The notes under the pieces were generated by a model that was not told where the DNA came from, searched no databases, and saw nothing but the letters and a program-made list of their open reading frames with translations. 64,000 nucleotides of DNA from Agrypnia vestita. Taxonomy: Eukaryota; Arthropoda; Insecta; Trichoptera; Phryganeidae. Numbering within the stretch: position 1 is the stretch's first letter; the number at the start of each line of letters is the position of its first letter. The translations under genes were made by a program, and so were the position numbers. Location: the NCBI GenBank assembly GCA_016648135.1, contig JADDOH010007976.1, positions 62,001 through 126,000 of the forward strand, in the 5' to 3' direction. This document shows, one piece after another, positions 10,949 to 20,438 of this stretch.

Positions 10949-13345
10949 GTTCATTTATTTAATTTTGGTAAAAATGGCGGTATTTTTATAATTATTGAGT
11001 TCATTGAAGAATATCCACTTAATGTTTCCGTGGCGTGCCGTAAAAAACGTTTACCCTTAAAGGTGTTAATCTTTATGATTGCTTTTAATTGCAACGGGTA
11101 AGTACTTAATATCATTTTTTAATTCGCCCGTGACTGTATTTTTTAATAACGGTCGACTTAATCGAAGTAAATTATTCAAAAGAAAGCAGCCAATATCTTA
11201 TCCGTATTCACATAACCTGTTAAACTGGTCAGCGCACCCATTGTGGGAATACAAATAAAGTAAAATCATTGTTCCAGCCCTCGAGGAAGCGACGTATTAT
11301 AATAGCAACCGCTTTAACTCATTTTATTACCGCATGTATTTGTAATATTATGGCATTACTTTAAATATCAGTTTTGGGTTTATAGTGTAATCCATTAATT
11401 GAATCACGCACACGTAAAAGGTACTCGTCAGGATTTTATGTACTTGCGAATATGGATGAAAAGATCAACATTTTAGTATTAAGACAATACTTTACAAATT
11501 AGTGATACATACATGTACATCTAATAAAGATTTTTATCACGCAAATAATTCATAAAAAATCATATGCACAGATGGTGTTTTTACACGGACGTTTTTTTAG
11601 ACGATTTTGATATAACACAGAGCATAAAATTAAGAGATAAAAATGTTGCTTTCGAATTGAAGGTTAGTTTAGAGGTGCACATTACTACCATTGAAAGCAG
11701 TGACGAAGAAGAAATTGGTCTAATGACAGCGAATTTTTCATTTATTTATTCGAAAATAAAACAGACATGAGTTAATGATATGCATATATAGGAGCATAAG
11801 TAATCAGAATCAAACATGTTAAAGTGTGTTCTAACCTATTTCACAGAGAAACAATTTTGAAATATACATATATAACAATAAGAAAAAAAAATTGAAAACG
11901 AGAACAGTAAACAGTAAGTAAGCAGTAGAATGGAAAAAATTAATATAATGAAGTACCTAATGAACCAATTAGATGTTGCGACGCCGAATAATACTCACTT
12001 GGATTAGTTCATATGAAGACACAAGACAGATGTCAATGTCGATGAACAAGTCGTTGCGAGCACGGCACGTTCCCACTATGGGTGAGCGTAATCCGGAGTT
12101 GATGCAAGCAACAGGAATATGGAAGAGGCAGTATGTTCTAAGAGCCCATGATTCAATCCTCAAACTGGATAATAAGCGTGGAAATCACATTCTAACAAAT
12201 GATCAATGTAGAACGAGCTGTTCAGTTTCAACGAAATTTGGCCACTTGCACCAACAGATTAACACATAAGATGAACTCGAAGGAACAATCACAGCGATCG
12301 GTAATTGAATTTTAGTTCAAAACGAGAGATCCTGTAAATTTGGTACGAAATATTACACCACCCCAGGATATCTCATGTAATAAAAATGATTTGTGATTGT
12401 AAATAAATGTTATTAACTTTTTTAACCTATTGTAATAAGGTATTGTTATTTTCAATGTAAGATGTTGATATAATAAGCCATAAGAAATTTTATTTTTCGA
12501 CATCCTTGATTGATATTTATGCAATGAAATGTATCTCCCATTTTTCTTTATTATACAAGATATTCTGTGGAATATGTCCACCGCGTAAAAACAAAATCCG
12601 ATATAAATCTTTCTTCGTGTGTATGATTAAAGCAACAGATTTTTTCTCACTGGGATTCTAGAATTTTATGTTTTAACAATTTGGATGTTTTAAAATTTCA
12701 TTTAAAATGTGATTTGAATAATTTGAAGAGGCCTGAAAGTTTTAAGATTACAATGGTTAGTGTACAATTCTTCTAATCTTTTATTTTACCTTTGACACTG
12801 TCTGGTAGTACGAGTAAAACGCCAATGACATAGTCGCAAAACATCTTTGGTTCGTGCCAAAGTATGTTAAGAAACAAAAATTTTCTTATGGGAAAAAAAA
12901 ATTCTTTCCTTGTAACCTGCTACGCCTTTTCATGCGAGAAGCTTCATAAATATATTTAGCAGTTTAATCGGTAACCTATTTCTCATTCTGCTTCCGTTTC
13001 AATTTAAATTAACGCCATACAATTACCTCCATTACTAGGGGCGGGTCACTCTTATAAAATCTTTCTTCCTGTATTTGCAGGTGTGTATTTAAAGGTAGAA
13101 GATAAGGTCATTACTCATAATAATAGTTAACTCGATTACAGCTTAGATTTTTTATTTATTTGATATTAATTGCATTTATAACATTTGCCGATAAAATCAT
13201 ATCTTTGTTATTCAATGGAGAATTTTGATTTCTTGTGGATGATCGATTTCATCGTGTCGCATCAATTTCAATGAAATTTCATTCAATTATATAAGTTTTA
13301 ATATACACGTATAACACATTCTTTGTAAAATCCGTAGGGAGTATG
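10949..13345. other. AT-rich stretch without recognised gene
   Basis: Overlapping frames at 11969-12269 (both strands) and 12312-12581 (minus) have no recognisable domain. No repeat shared with the rest of the window was seen. Confidence 0.45.
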
Positions 13346-13353
13346 CAAAAGAC

Positions 13354-13577
13354 TAGTGATGGTATTTTTACCGGTAACACACTAACCGTTATTTGCGATG
13401 TGTCTGATTGTGTTGACGATTGATAACTGATATTTCGCTATTGAACAACGTTTTGGGCAACCATCGGCAGTAGAAAGCAGTTGTATCTTAGATACTAATC
13501 ATCGATACAATCAGATACAAATCTCAAATAGTTAGTACCATGTGAAGCAGATTCAAATAATGATTTGACCATCATTA
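13354..13577. mobile_element. hAT-type MITE, copy 1, with 8-bp target duplication
   Basis: Ends TAGTGATGG and CCATCATTA are flanked by CAAAAGAC (13346-13353) and CAAAAGAA (13578-13585), an 8-bp duplication with one change. The interior is a foldback: CTGATTGTGTTGACGATTG on the left is inverted as AATCATCGATACAATCAG on the right. Related copies lie at 15502-15717 and, as a half element, at 59255-59346. Eight-base duplications and TAG-type ends are hallmarks of hAT elements. Non-coding. Confidence 0.75.
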
Positions 13578-13783
13578 CAAAAGAATACGCGTAAAACACA
13601 TACAGCAATATGCTATGTTGGTTGCTTGTATTTCATAGTAATGTATTATATTTTTTAAACACTACATTTTTAATGCTTTTTGATAATTTTTTAATATCTA
13701 TAACCATCCAGATTAATTCTAAACTCATCTTAAACAATTCGATTAAATTTAAGTATTTATTTATAATCGTCGAAAATAATTTA

Positions 13784-13963
13784 TTAGTAGGTACTTTAAA
13801 TCCAATCTAAATATAATAATTTCGTTGTTTATCTGTCCCGTAAGTCCGTAACTTCCCGGAATTCACGGCTAAATTTATTAGTATTTTAAATCCAATCTAA
13901 ATATAATAATTTCGTTGTTTATCTGTCCCGTAAGTCCGTAACTTCCCGGAATTCACGGCTAAA
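13784..13963 (+). repeat. 90-bp tandem duplication, nearly exact
   Basis: About 73 bases beginning TCCAATCTAAATATAATAAT at 13801 recur identically at 13891. Upstream bases (TTATTAGTA...TTTTAAA) are also shared with a small indel. The unit includes CTGTCCCGTAAGTCCGTAAC, part of the body of the tRNA-like repeat that follows on the minus strand. Confidence 0.85.
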
Positions 13964-13977
13964 AAACGAAATTACAC

Positions 13978-14058
13978 GTCTGGAGAGGGAATCAAACCTC
14001 GAATGCGCGGACGGCAGCGCGACGACTGGACGACATAGCTACCATCGATTCTCCGTGG
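13978..14058 (-). repeat. tRNA-derived SINE-like head
   Basis: On the minus strand, GGTAGCTATGTCGTCCAGTC resembles a pol III A box region, and GGTTTGATTCC (13987-13997) is a B box with one change from GGTTCGATTCC. The spacing is tRNA-like, but no complete acceptor stem forms. The downstream body (minus strand) continues into CCAGACGTGTAATTTCG and the duplicated 90-bp unit. Read as a SINE relic rather than a working tRNA. Confidence 0.5.
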
Positions 14059-14070
14059 CCCGTCAAAAAT

Positions 14071-14071
14071 A

Positions 14072-14102
<31 letters not shown>

Positions 14103-14104
14103 CT
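14071..14104. repeat. (TA)n microsatellite
   Basis: About 16 TA units in a row, broken once near the start. Confidence 0.9.
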
Positions 14105-14626
14105 ACACATTATAAAAGAAAGGCTTACCTAAGACACAAACCATTATTAATCTATGTTTCCCCCATGATTTTTCACGGGTGTACGGCTAGCGGAATAATA
14201 ATTTTACGTTTCCCCAATGATGACACCGGACATCTGTAACTGGCGCACGCCCCGCCAAGGATTTATTCACTAGAGTGAATTTTTGAGTTATGATTAACAA
14301 GTTTTTGAAATCATATTAATTATTAATAAATTCCATTATACCGTCAATTATAAATTTCACGTCATTTCTTCCATTTGTGTATGTTGTAACATTTGCCGAC
14401 CGCTCAGTCACGCCCAGAGCACACGGACAATACGTACGTGTATATATGTAAAATGTATATTAACCACATCGTTTCTACGTACCGGCCTCAGTCGGAAAAT
14501 AATATTCCACATTTTTATCGTCTTTCAAAAAGCTGTAATATGGTACCCGACAGTACCTGTAGTTTTTCATCCCCACTTTTGTTAACAAGAAAAGTGCGCT
14601 GCAATACGAATTACATATATTTATGA

Positions 14627-14724
14627 GTGGTCTACTCGTATGCTGGTGTAAACACCAACACAACGAAACAATATGCCTCGTACGCACGACTTACACATAC
14701 TAATTCGATTGTTTTTCTTAAGTG
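14627..14724. mobile_element. Foldback MITE, truncated copy (family of 27117-27250)
   Basis: The right arm CGTACGCACGACTTACACAT...ATTCGATTGTTTTTCT matches the right arm of the complete element at 27117-27250 and is followed by TA. The left arm is reduced to a short stretch around CTGGTGTAAACACCA. Confidence 0.6.
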
Positions 14725-14744
14725 GAAAGAGGCATACCTAGCTT

Positions 14745-14812
14745 CTTGGTGCAGTGGTTATGACTCTCGCCTAGCGATCCAGTGGTCGGTGGTTCGAGCA
14801 TTCCAGGATACC
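14745..14812 (+). repeat. tRNA-like SINE head
   Basis: GGTGCAGTGGTTATGACTCT is a good A box region, and GGTTCGAG (about 14791) starts a B box that is interrupted by extra bases before TTCC. Spacing fits a tRNA-derived SINE. No acceptor stem pairing seen. Confidence 0.5.
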
Positions 14813-14833
14813 AAAAAGTTAGTCCAAAATGAA

Positions 14834-14979
14834 AGTAACTTATATCGAATATTAAAAAATCATTCAAAAGTGATACAAGTCAAATAAGACATTTGAAAAA
14901 TATTTGTTTTGTAAGCTTGTTTCATTTTATTTGACCTGTATTAAAGCGAATGAATTTTTAATATTCCATATAAGTTACT
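14834..14979. mobile_element. Foldback MITE with ~55-base arms
   Basis: AGTAACTTATATCGAATATT at 14834 is mirrored by AATATTCCATATAAGTTACT ending at 14979. Pairing continues through CATTC/GAATG and CAAGTCAAATAA/TTATTTGACCTG to about 14887 and 14925. The spacer is about 37 bases. No coding sequence and no clear target duplication. Confidence 0.75.
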
Positions 14980-15493
14980 GTAGTTATAATTCAACGTTTT
15001 ACAGAAAATAAGTCGGAAATATTGATAAAATATTAACATCCATGTCGCTGAACTCTGTATAAATATAATTTTGTGAAAAAAATGTAGCTTAGTATTGAAT
15101 TTATGTCCAACTCGTCTTGTTTATTCGATTGAACTGTTTTGAATTGTTGCAATCGCAATTTTGCACAGCATACACGCTCTGAAGATGAAGATCCACTGAC
15201 GGTTGAGCATTGAGGTTGTCTTTAAACACGTTTGCATAGACAGGTACGGAACTACCGCGGAGTCCCAGACATTGTTGCACCTCAGAAAGCTTTCCATCCT
15301 CGTTCGAGTGTGAAATATCGATGAATACTTTAGTGCCCCCGTCTCCCCGCCGAGAGAATGCATAATAAATCGCCAGCGTTATTAAATTAGGCGGTCGGCG
15401 TTCGACATGTACCCTTTGTGTTAACACTTTTATTGGTCGTAACCGCGTCGGGACTTTCTCGCCAGCAACACTTCGGCCCCGATCACGGAACGA
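14980..15493. other. Unassigned, GC-rich patch 15150-15493
   Basis: Two overlapping minus frames (15101-15427 and 15121-15363) cross this patch. Neither has a recognisable domain, and it may be an old repeat or unique sequence. Confidence 0.35.
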
Positions 15494-15501
15494 CCTGCCG
15501 C

Positions 15502-15717
15502 CAGTTATGGTATTTTAACCAGTGACACGCTAACTGTTATTTCACATTTGTATCTGATTTTATCGATGATTGGCAACTAATTTTTCGCGATTTGACGGGC
15601 AACCATCGGTGCTAGATGTCTTAGTTACCAATCATCTATTCAATCAGATATATATCTCAAATAACGAAATAACCGTACCATGAAAAACCGGTTAAAATAA
15701 CGACTTGAACATCACTA
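15502..15717. mobile_element. hAT-type MITE, copy 2
   Basis: Ends CAGTTATGG and ACATCACTA with the same interior as 13354-13577 (AACCAGTGACACGCTAACTG, ATCGATGATTGGCAACTAAT). Flanks CCTGCCGC (15494-15501) and TCTGCTGT (15718-15725) agree at 5 of 8 positions, and all three differences are C to T, so this is a plausible decayed 8-bp duplication. Confidence 0.65.
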
Positions 15718-16894
15718 TCTGCTGTCATATGAAGAGGTACGAAGGCACGAATATCCACCGCAGTTTGTCGCAAATATGTGCTATTCTAAAATAAGGATAA
15801 ATAATTGCTATAGCATTCGAATTTAAAAAGTATTTATCGACTTGAAATAAAACTCTTACCATATAATTAAAATGTCGTCACATATGTATTGTCTCGAGAT
15901 TCTAGAAACGAATGGAAATGCACATACTATAAGGTTTTAAGTTTGAAAAACTGAAGTGGGTTCTATGAGCAAAAGCACACATATCGACCCTACTCTTTCA
16001 CCATCCATATTGTCACTGTTTTAACGCTTAAGCGGTTTACTCGCTACGCTGTAGATGAAGCAAAATCACTCGGCTAGGAAACCGCACAGACCACTTCATG
16101 TCTCTGGGGTGCATTAAGGAAATAAGAATTTATTTAAAATAAAAACATGAAATAGCAAAAACTTACTTACTTACTTACTTAGAGACAGCACGTATATTTG
16201 TAAAATATTGATTTATAATAAAATTATGTAAATATTATAAATGTAAATATGCATTTCTTAGATGTGATAGGTAAATATAGAATGGAATTAAAAAAACAGA
16301 TTTTTTATCATTTACAATAGATTATTTTGCGAGATGTAATAATTTAAAATGGCCATTATCAGTGCTTATTGGTTACATAATATTGTTTTTTTTTTAATAA
16401 GTAATTTGTTTAGCCAAATAATTCTTTAGAAATGGCAATTTAGTGTGTTCATGGGATTAATGTTTAAATTCCTTTTCTTTGGTGCATAATTTCGTTTTAG
16501 TAAACTTCGTAAAAACAGTATTACGTAACAATAAAAAGATAATGAGGTAATATATTTTAACAAAATTAAAAGGCGTTTTATTTTTAGTGCTCGGCATGAC
16601 CGTTTTATTTTACGTAATGCTTATCTACATATTAAGGAGACGATATTCTGTCGTTAATTACTTTCCTTTAAATAATCGTGTAATAAAATGCGTGTTGCAT
16701 TAAAAATAATATTCTCAGTAGGTTTTTATTAATTAATAAGTCATTCGTATGGCATTGTATCTGATTCTAATCTTGTGCTTTCCCACGAATGCAGTCCATG
16801 TTGATGTCGGGCCGCGCCGGATCGGAAATGCCGTACGTTTTCATTGACTCCGCTGCCTCTCGCTTCTCAGAAGTTGAGCTTTGTTCTCAGTACT
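15718..16894. other. AT-rich stretch, short TTAC repeat at 16162-16181
   Basis: (TTAC)n at 16162-16181 matches the tail of LINE family A, but no coding sequence adjoins it. Otherwise nothing recognised, apart from a GC-rich patch near 16790-16880. Confidence 0.4.
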
Positions 16895-17350
16895 GTGTTA
16901 CTGTAGGGATAGGCTATTTTCACCAGTATTATATTATACCAGCGATACATTCCGCAAACTAAATTTGTAAATTTAAAATTATTTTATTCACAGTCACTGT
17001 ATTACTTTAGGGATAGACTATTTTCACCAGTATTATATTATAAGAAAGATATATGATGCAAGTGTTGACGGCGCCAGAAAAAGAGGGCGACCACGGAAGA
17101 CGTGGCATGACCAGATTAACCAGATACTGCAAGATGGTCCTGTTAGAAGTCTGGACAACCGTCGAGCTTGCATGCGAAGATGTATGAATGTAGACGAAGC
17201 GAAAGTTGTATGTCAGGACAGAAGAGTATGGCGCTCTATCCTCTCTGCCTACCCCCTCGGGGAAACGGCGTGATGGTAAGTAAGTAAGTAAGTATATTAT
17301 ACCGGCGATACAATCCGCAAACTGAATTCGAAAATTTAAAATTATTTTAA
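16895..17350 (+). repeat. 104-bp tandem duplication split by a LINE
   Basis: TAGGGATAGGCTATTTTCAC at 16904 recurs as TAGGGATAGACTATTTTCAC at 17008. The second unit is interrupted at 17042 by the LINE insertion and resumes at 17293 with TATATTATACCGGCGATACA, matching ATATTATACCAGCGATACAT of the first unit. Confidence 0.8.
17043..17292 (+). pseudogene. LINE family A, truncated 3' end with 9-bp target duplication
   Basis: The plus frame reads IYDASVDGARKRGRPRKTWH, then DQINQILQDGPVRSLDNRRA, CMRRCMNVDEAKVV and RRVWRSILSAYPLGETA, then a stop and a (TAAG)n tail. It is nearly identical to the C-terminus of the longer copy at 63431-64000. TATATTATA at 17034-17042 and 17293-17301 is the target duplication. 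Only the last ~75 codons survive, so this is a dead-on-arrival insertion produced by target-primed reverse transcription. High identity suggests recent activity. Confidence 0.85.
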
Positions 17351-17400
17351 TCACGTATATTAATTTGTTTTCGAAAGACATCAAGGCTTTTATGGGACTA

Positions 17401-17660
17401 AAAATGTTCTCAGGTTTTCACGGCCGTTCAGAATCTTCTGTGTATAGTTTTCTGTGATATTTTGCCGTGTATATGTGACCTCTCTGGCCGACGTTTTGGA
17501 TCCCATTGCAGGCAATACTTAACTTAACCTACTTAACTTACACTTCAACACACACTCATCACATCAGCCCTGATGATGGACTCTGCAGTGGGATCCGAAA
17601 CATCAGCCAGAGAGGTCACATATACTCGGCAGAATATCCCAGAAAACTATACACAGAAGA
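17401..17660. mobile_element. Foldback element, family H (copy 2), 13-bp target duplication
   Basis: TTTTATGGGACTA occurs at 17388-17400 and 17661-17673. The left arm (17415-17512, minus-strand sense) and right arm (17569-17660, plus sense) are inverted copies, separated by a ~55-base unrelated spacer. The right arm carries CTGATGA (17570-17576), a stem GGA-CTC/GGG-A-TCC and GAAAC (17597-17601), followed by ATCAGCC. The left arm stops just before its own CTGATGA. Non-coding. The long, perfect duplication points to target-primed insertion and not to a cut-and-paste transposase. Confidence 0.85.
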
Positions 17661-17673
17661 TTTTATGGGACTA

Positions 17674-19211
17674 TTTTCATTACTAAACTTGGGTGATTAT
17701 TATTAATTATGCCTATGTATCAGACATTTATGAACTAGATATACTTTTAAAAAAATACAACCAAGTTTTACAGTAGTCGCAAATGGCGTGTATCATCTTT
17801 TCTCAGTAACGCTGCTGTAAGCAGTTTGGACGAGTCGGTAAAGGAGTTTGCGGCTTCCCATGAAGGGAGCGCAAAGATGTTACACATCAAAAATTTCAAA
17901 ATAATTTATTTATTCATACTCGCAGAGAAAACTTTGAAATCGTGTGAAAAACCCAAAAAAGTGGTTTCGCATAAAACAGCCTTACATTTGAAAAGTATAT
18001 GACAAATGAACAGCTGATTTTATATATATTTTTCCTTAACAAGTACCATTAAATTGCTTCAATTAGGATAAAATTGTTAAAATTAAGAATCAAGTAAATA
18101 TACATTGTACACTATTTTTGTCAATCAGTTTTTTTTCTAAACTAAAGTTATCCAGAGATTAATATCTGGATAACTTTAGTTTAGATTGAAATCTAAATTC
18201 AACCTAACCCTAATTTATCGAATTTGAAATTTTCTTCCGACGCCTAATGTCGAAGTTGAATACGCCGAATAAAATTAATAAATTCGAAATCGGAGCATTT
18301 TTTCATTCCTACTTCCTGTTGTCGCATTCACGAAATTACTCCCATAAACCGAGCGTAAAGATGTTACATATCGAAAAATATTATTAATATGTATTGTAAA
18401 ATGCCTATATATCATTGTAGGCATTATATAACAGTCCATTAAAGTCCTTTTTAGAGAGTCAAAAAACTATTTTCTAATGGAAAATTCTTATGTGTGTATG
18501 GAATACGCTTTCCTGTGAACTTGTAGGCAAGATTGTAATGATAAATTTGTATCTAAGAAATTTAAAAAAATAATGGGGTTATAAACGGTTAAATATAAGA
18601 AATTATCTGAGTTTCTGTTTTTAAATGCTTCGTATTGGTATAAACGTACCTTTTTACATGCTTTTATTTAACTCTGTTTGTTGTGGTGAAATCTGGTAAT
18701 TGATTTTTCAACAATTTCTCGACCAGCTGGAGCTCTGAAACTTTTAACATTTACGTTAAATGGATGACTATACATTATTGAATCATTTCTGACATGATTT
18801 AGATTTAAATTACTCACGTTACTCACATTAAATTAATAATCACGTCACTCACAAGCAAAAGCCGCAAAAACAACCGAAGAACATGCCGTTCGAAAATTTG
18901 TTTTAAACTTTAAAAAATGTTTAATATTTGGATGCTGAATGGGTGATGTTAAAAAATCGATTACGAATGTACGCAAGGAAGCGTATAAAAGCATTTCTTC
19001 AATTTTTAAAAATTTATTTACCTGTTAATTCATATAGGTACATATTTTTTTTACCAATATTCATTACTTCAAACTCGTATTTAAAACTAATTTTTGTTTG
19101 AAAAACATATAAACAAATAAAAAATTATAACATTAATTAATTATAATTAATTAAAACATATAAACAAATAAAAAATTATATAAGTTATAACAAATAAAAA
19201 AGCATTTTTTT
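17674..19211. other. AT-rich stretch with one perfect hairpin
   Basis: Apart from the hairpin at 18137-18184, no gene or shared repeat was seen. Confidence 0.45.
18137..18184. repeat. Perfect 20-bp inverted repeat, 8-base loop
   Basis: CTAAACTAAAGTTATCCAGA (18137-18156) is mirrored exactly at 18165-18184 around GATTAATA. Confidence 0.9.
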
Positions 19212-19280
19212 TAGAAATAGTTATTTTTTAAATTTGATTTCGTGTTAGTAGATACTTCAGTATTATTAATTTCCCATATA

Positions 19281-20373
19281 TTCATTCATTCATCTTCATC
19301 CCCTTGTCCTAGAAGGGTCGGGGGTCCAAAGACTCGACAAGGTGTTTCCATATTCCCCTGTCTTGCGCTGCTTCTGTATGAGTCAACCTCTAGTCTAGAC
19401 CTATTCTGTTTTCGTACACATTTTCCTGTTGCCTTTCCCAGCTTAATCTGGGGCGACCCACCGGCCATCTTCCTACCGGGGTTGCCAGGAGAATTCTTCT
19501 TGGTATTCGTTCCTCCTGCATTCTTAGCACACGTCCAAGCCACCTCAATTGTGATTTTTCTATGTGTAGGAGTAGGGATTCCATGCCGAGTGTGTGCCTT
19601 ATGTCGGCACTTCTCACTCTGTCCATCAATGTTACTCCCGCTACCCCCCTTAGAAATCTCATCTCGGCAGCCTGGATCCTTGCTCTCACTCTCTCCGTCA
19701 GGATCCAAATTTGATGGCCATATATTAAGGCGGGTCTGTACACAGATTTGAAAACAGTCACTTGACACTAAGCTCGGATTTTTTATCACCGCACTATATG
19801 TAGAACGCCGGCTGCAGCTCCGATTCTTCTATCTATTTCACTTTTCTGCCTCCCGTCGCTAGAAAATTCCACCCCAAGGTACATGAATTTTTTGACTTGC
19901 TTCAGCTGAGTCCCCTGTATGCTGATCGAGCACTGCTCTTGGTCTCTTTTAATCTTCATCCCTACTTGAGTGCACTCTTCATTGAAGGAGTTTATCCACT
20001 CTTGTAAGTCCTCTTGTGTGGGAGCCAGCCATGTTATATCATCCGCGAAGAGTAAAGAATCTATTTCCACATCCTCTGTCCATTATCCTGTCCATGTAAA
20101 GGGTGAACAGGATTAGCAAAAGTGGCAACCTTGTCTCAATCCTATTCCAACATTGAACTCCTCCGATATTGCGCCGTTTATTCTTACGCAGCTTTTGCAA
20201 TCCTCCTATAAGGATTGAATTGCCTTGAGAAGGTCTCTCTCTATTCTGTATTCGTTCAGCATTATCCACAGGATATCGCGCGGTACCAAGACGTATGCTT
20301 TCTCCAGGTCTATGAATCCCGTATAAATATTTTTTCCATATTCCTAGCTTTTCTGGATAGTTTGTTGCAGTGT
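19281..20373 (-). pseudogene. RTE-type LINE (family C), truncated and broken
   Basis: Minus-strand pieces in different frames give, in order: YTGFIDLEKAYVLVPRD (RT palm motif A region, about 20320), a SSMLE/GIGLRQGC-like motif B region, SLLFADDITWLAPTQEDLQE (motif C, FADD, about 20040), KKFMYLGVEFSSDGR, then VYRPALIYGHQIW and SQLRWLGRVLRMQEERIPRR and finally DPRPF-type sequence. At least two frameshifts separate these. The 3' tail is (TGAA)n at 19281-19292. ATTTCCCATATA (19269-19280) and ATTTCCCATGTATA (20374-20387) form the target duplication, within PLE sequence. Endonuclease missing. The plus and minus frames at 19242-19789 in other phases are shadows. Confidence 0.8.
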
Positions 20374-20438
20374 ATTTCCCATGTATATTTTTTATATTTT
20401 GACTGTCTATACTTCCATTTTTGATTTTTAATTTGTTA

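Noticed and set aside
14071..14104. TA repeat as a promoter element
   Set aside because: Simple microsatellite with no downstream gene.
16162..16181. TTAC repeat as a LINE A insertion
   Set aside because: Only the tail-like repeat is present; no adjoining family A sequence, so a simple microsatellite is as likely.
19242..19789. Long overlapping frames on both strands (169 codons plus, 167 codons minus)
   Set aside because: They are out-of-phase readings of the LINE family C C-terminus, whose real frame is the minus frame at 19390-19761.
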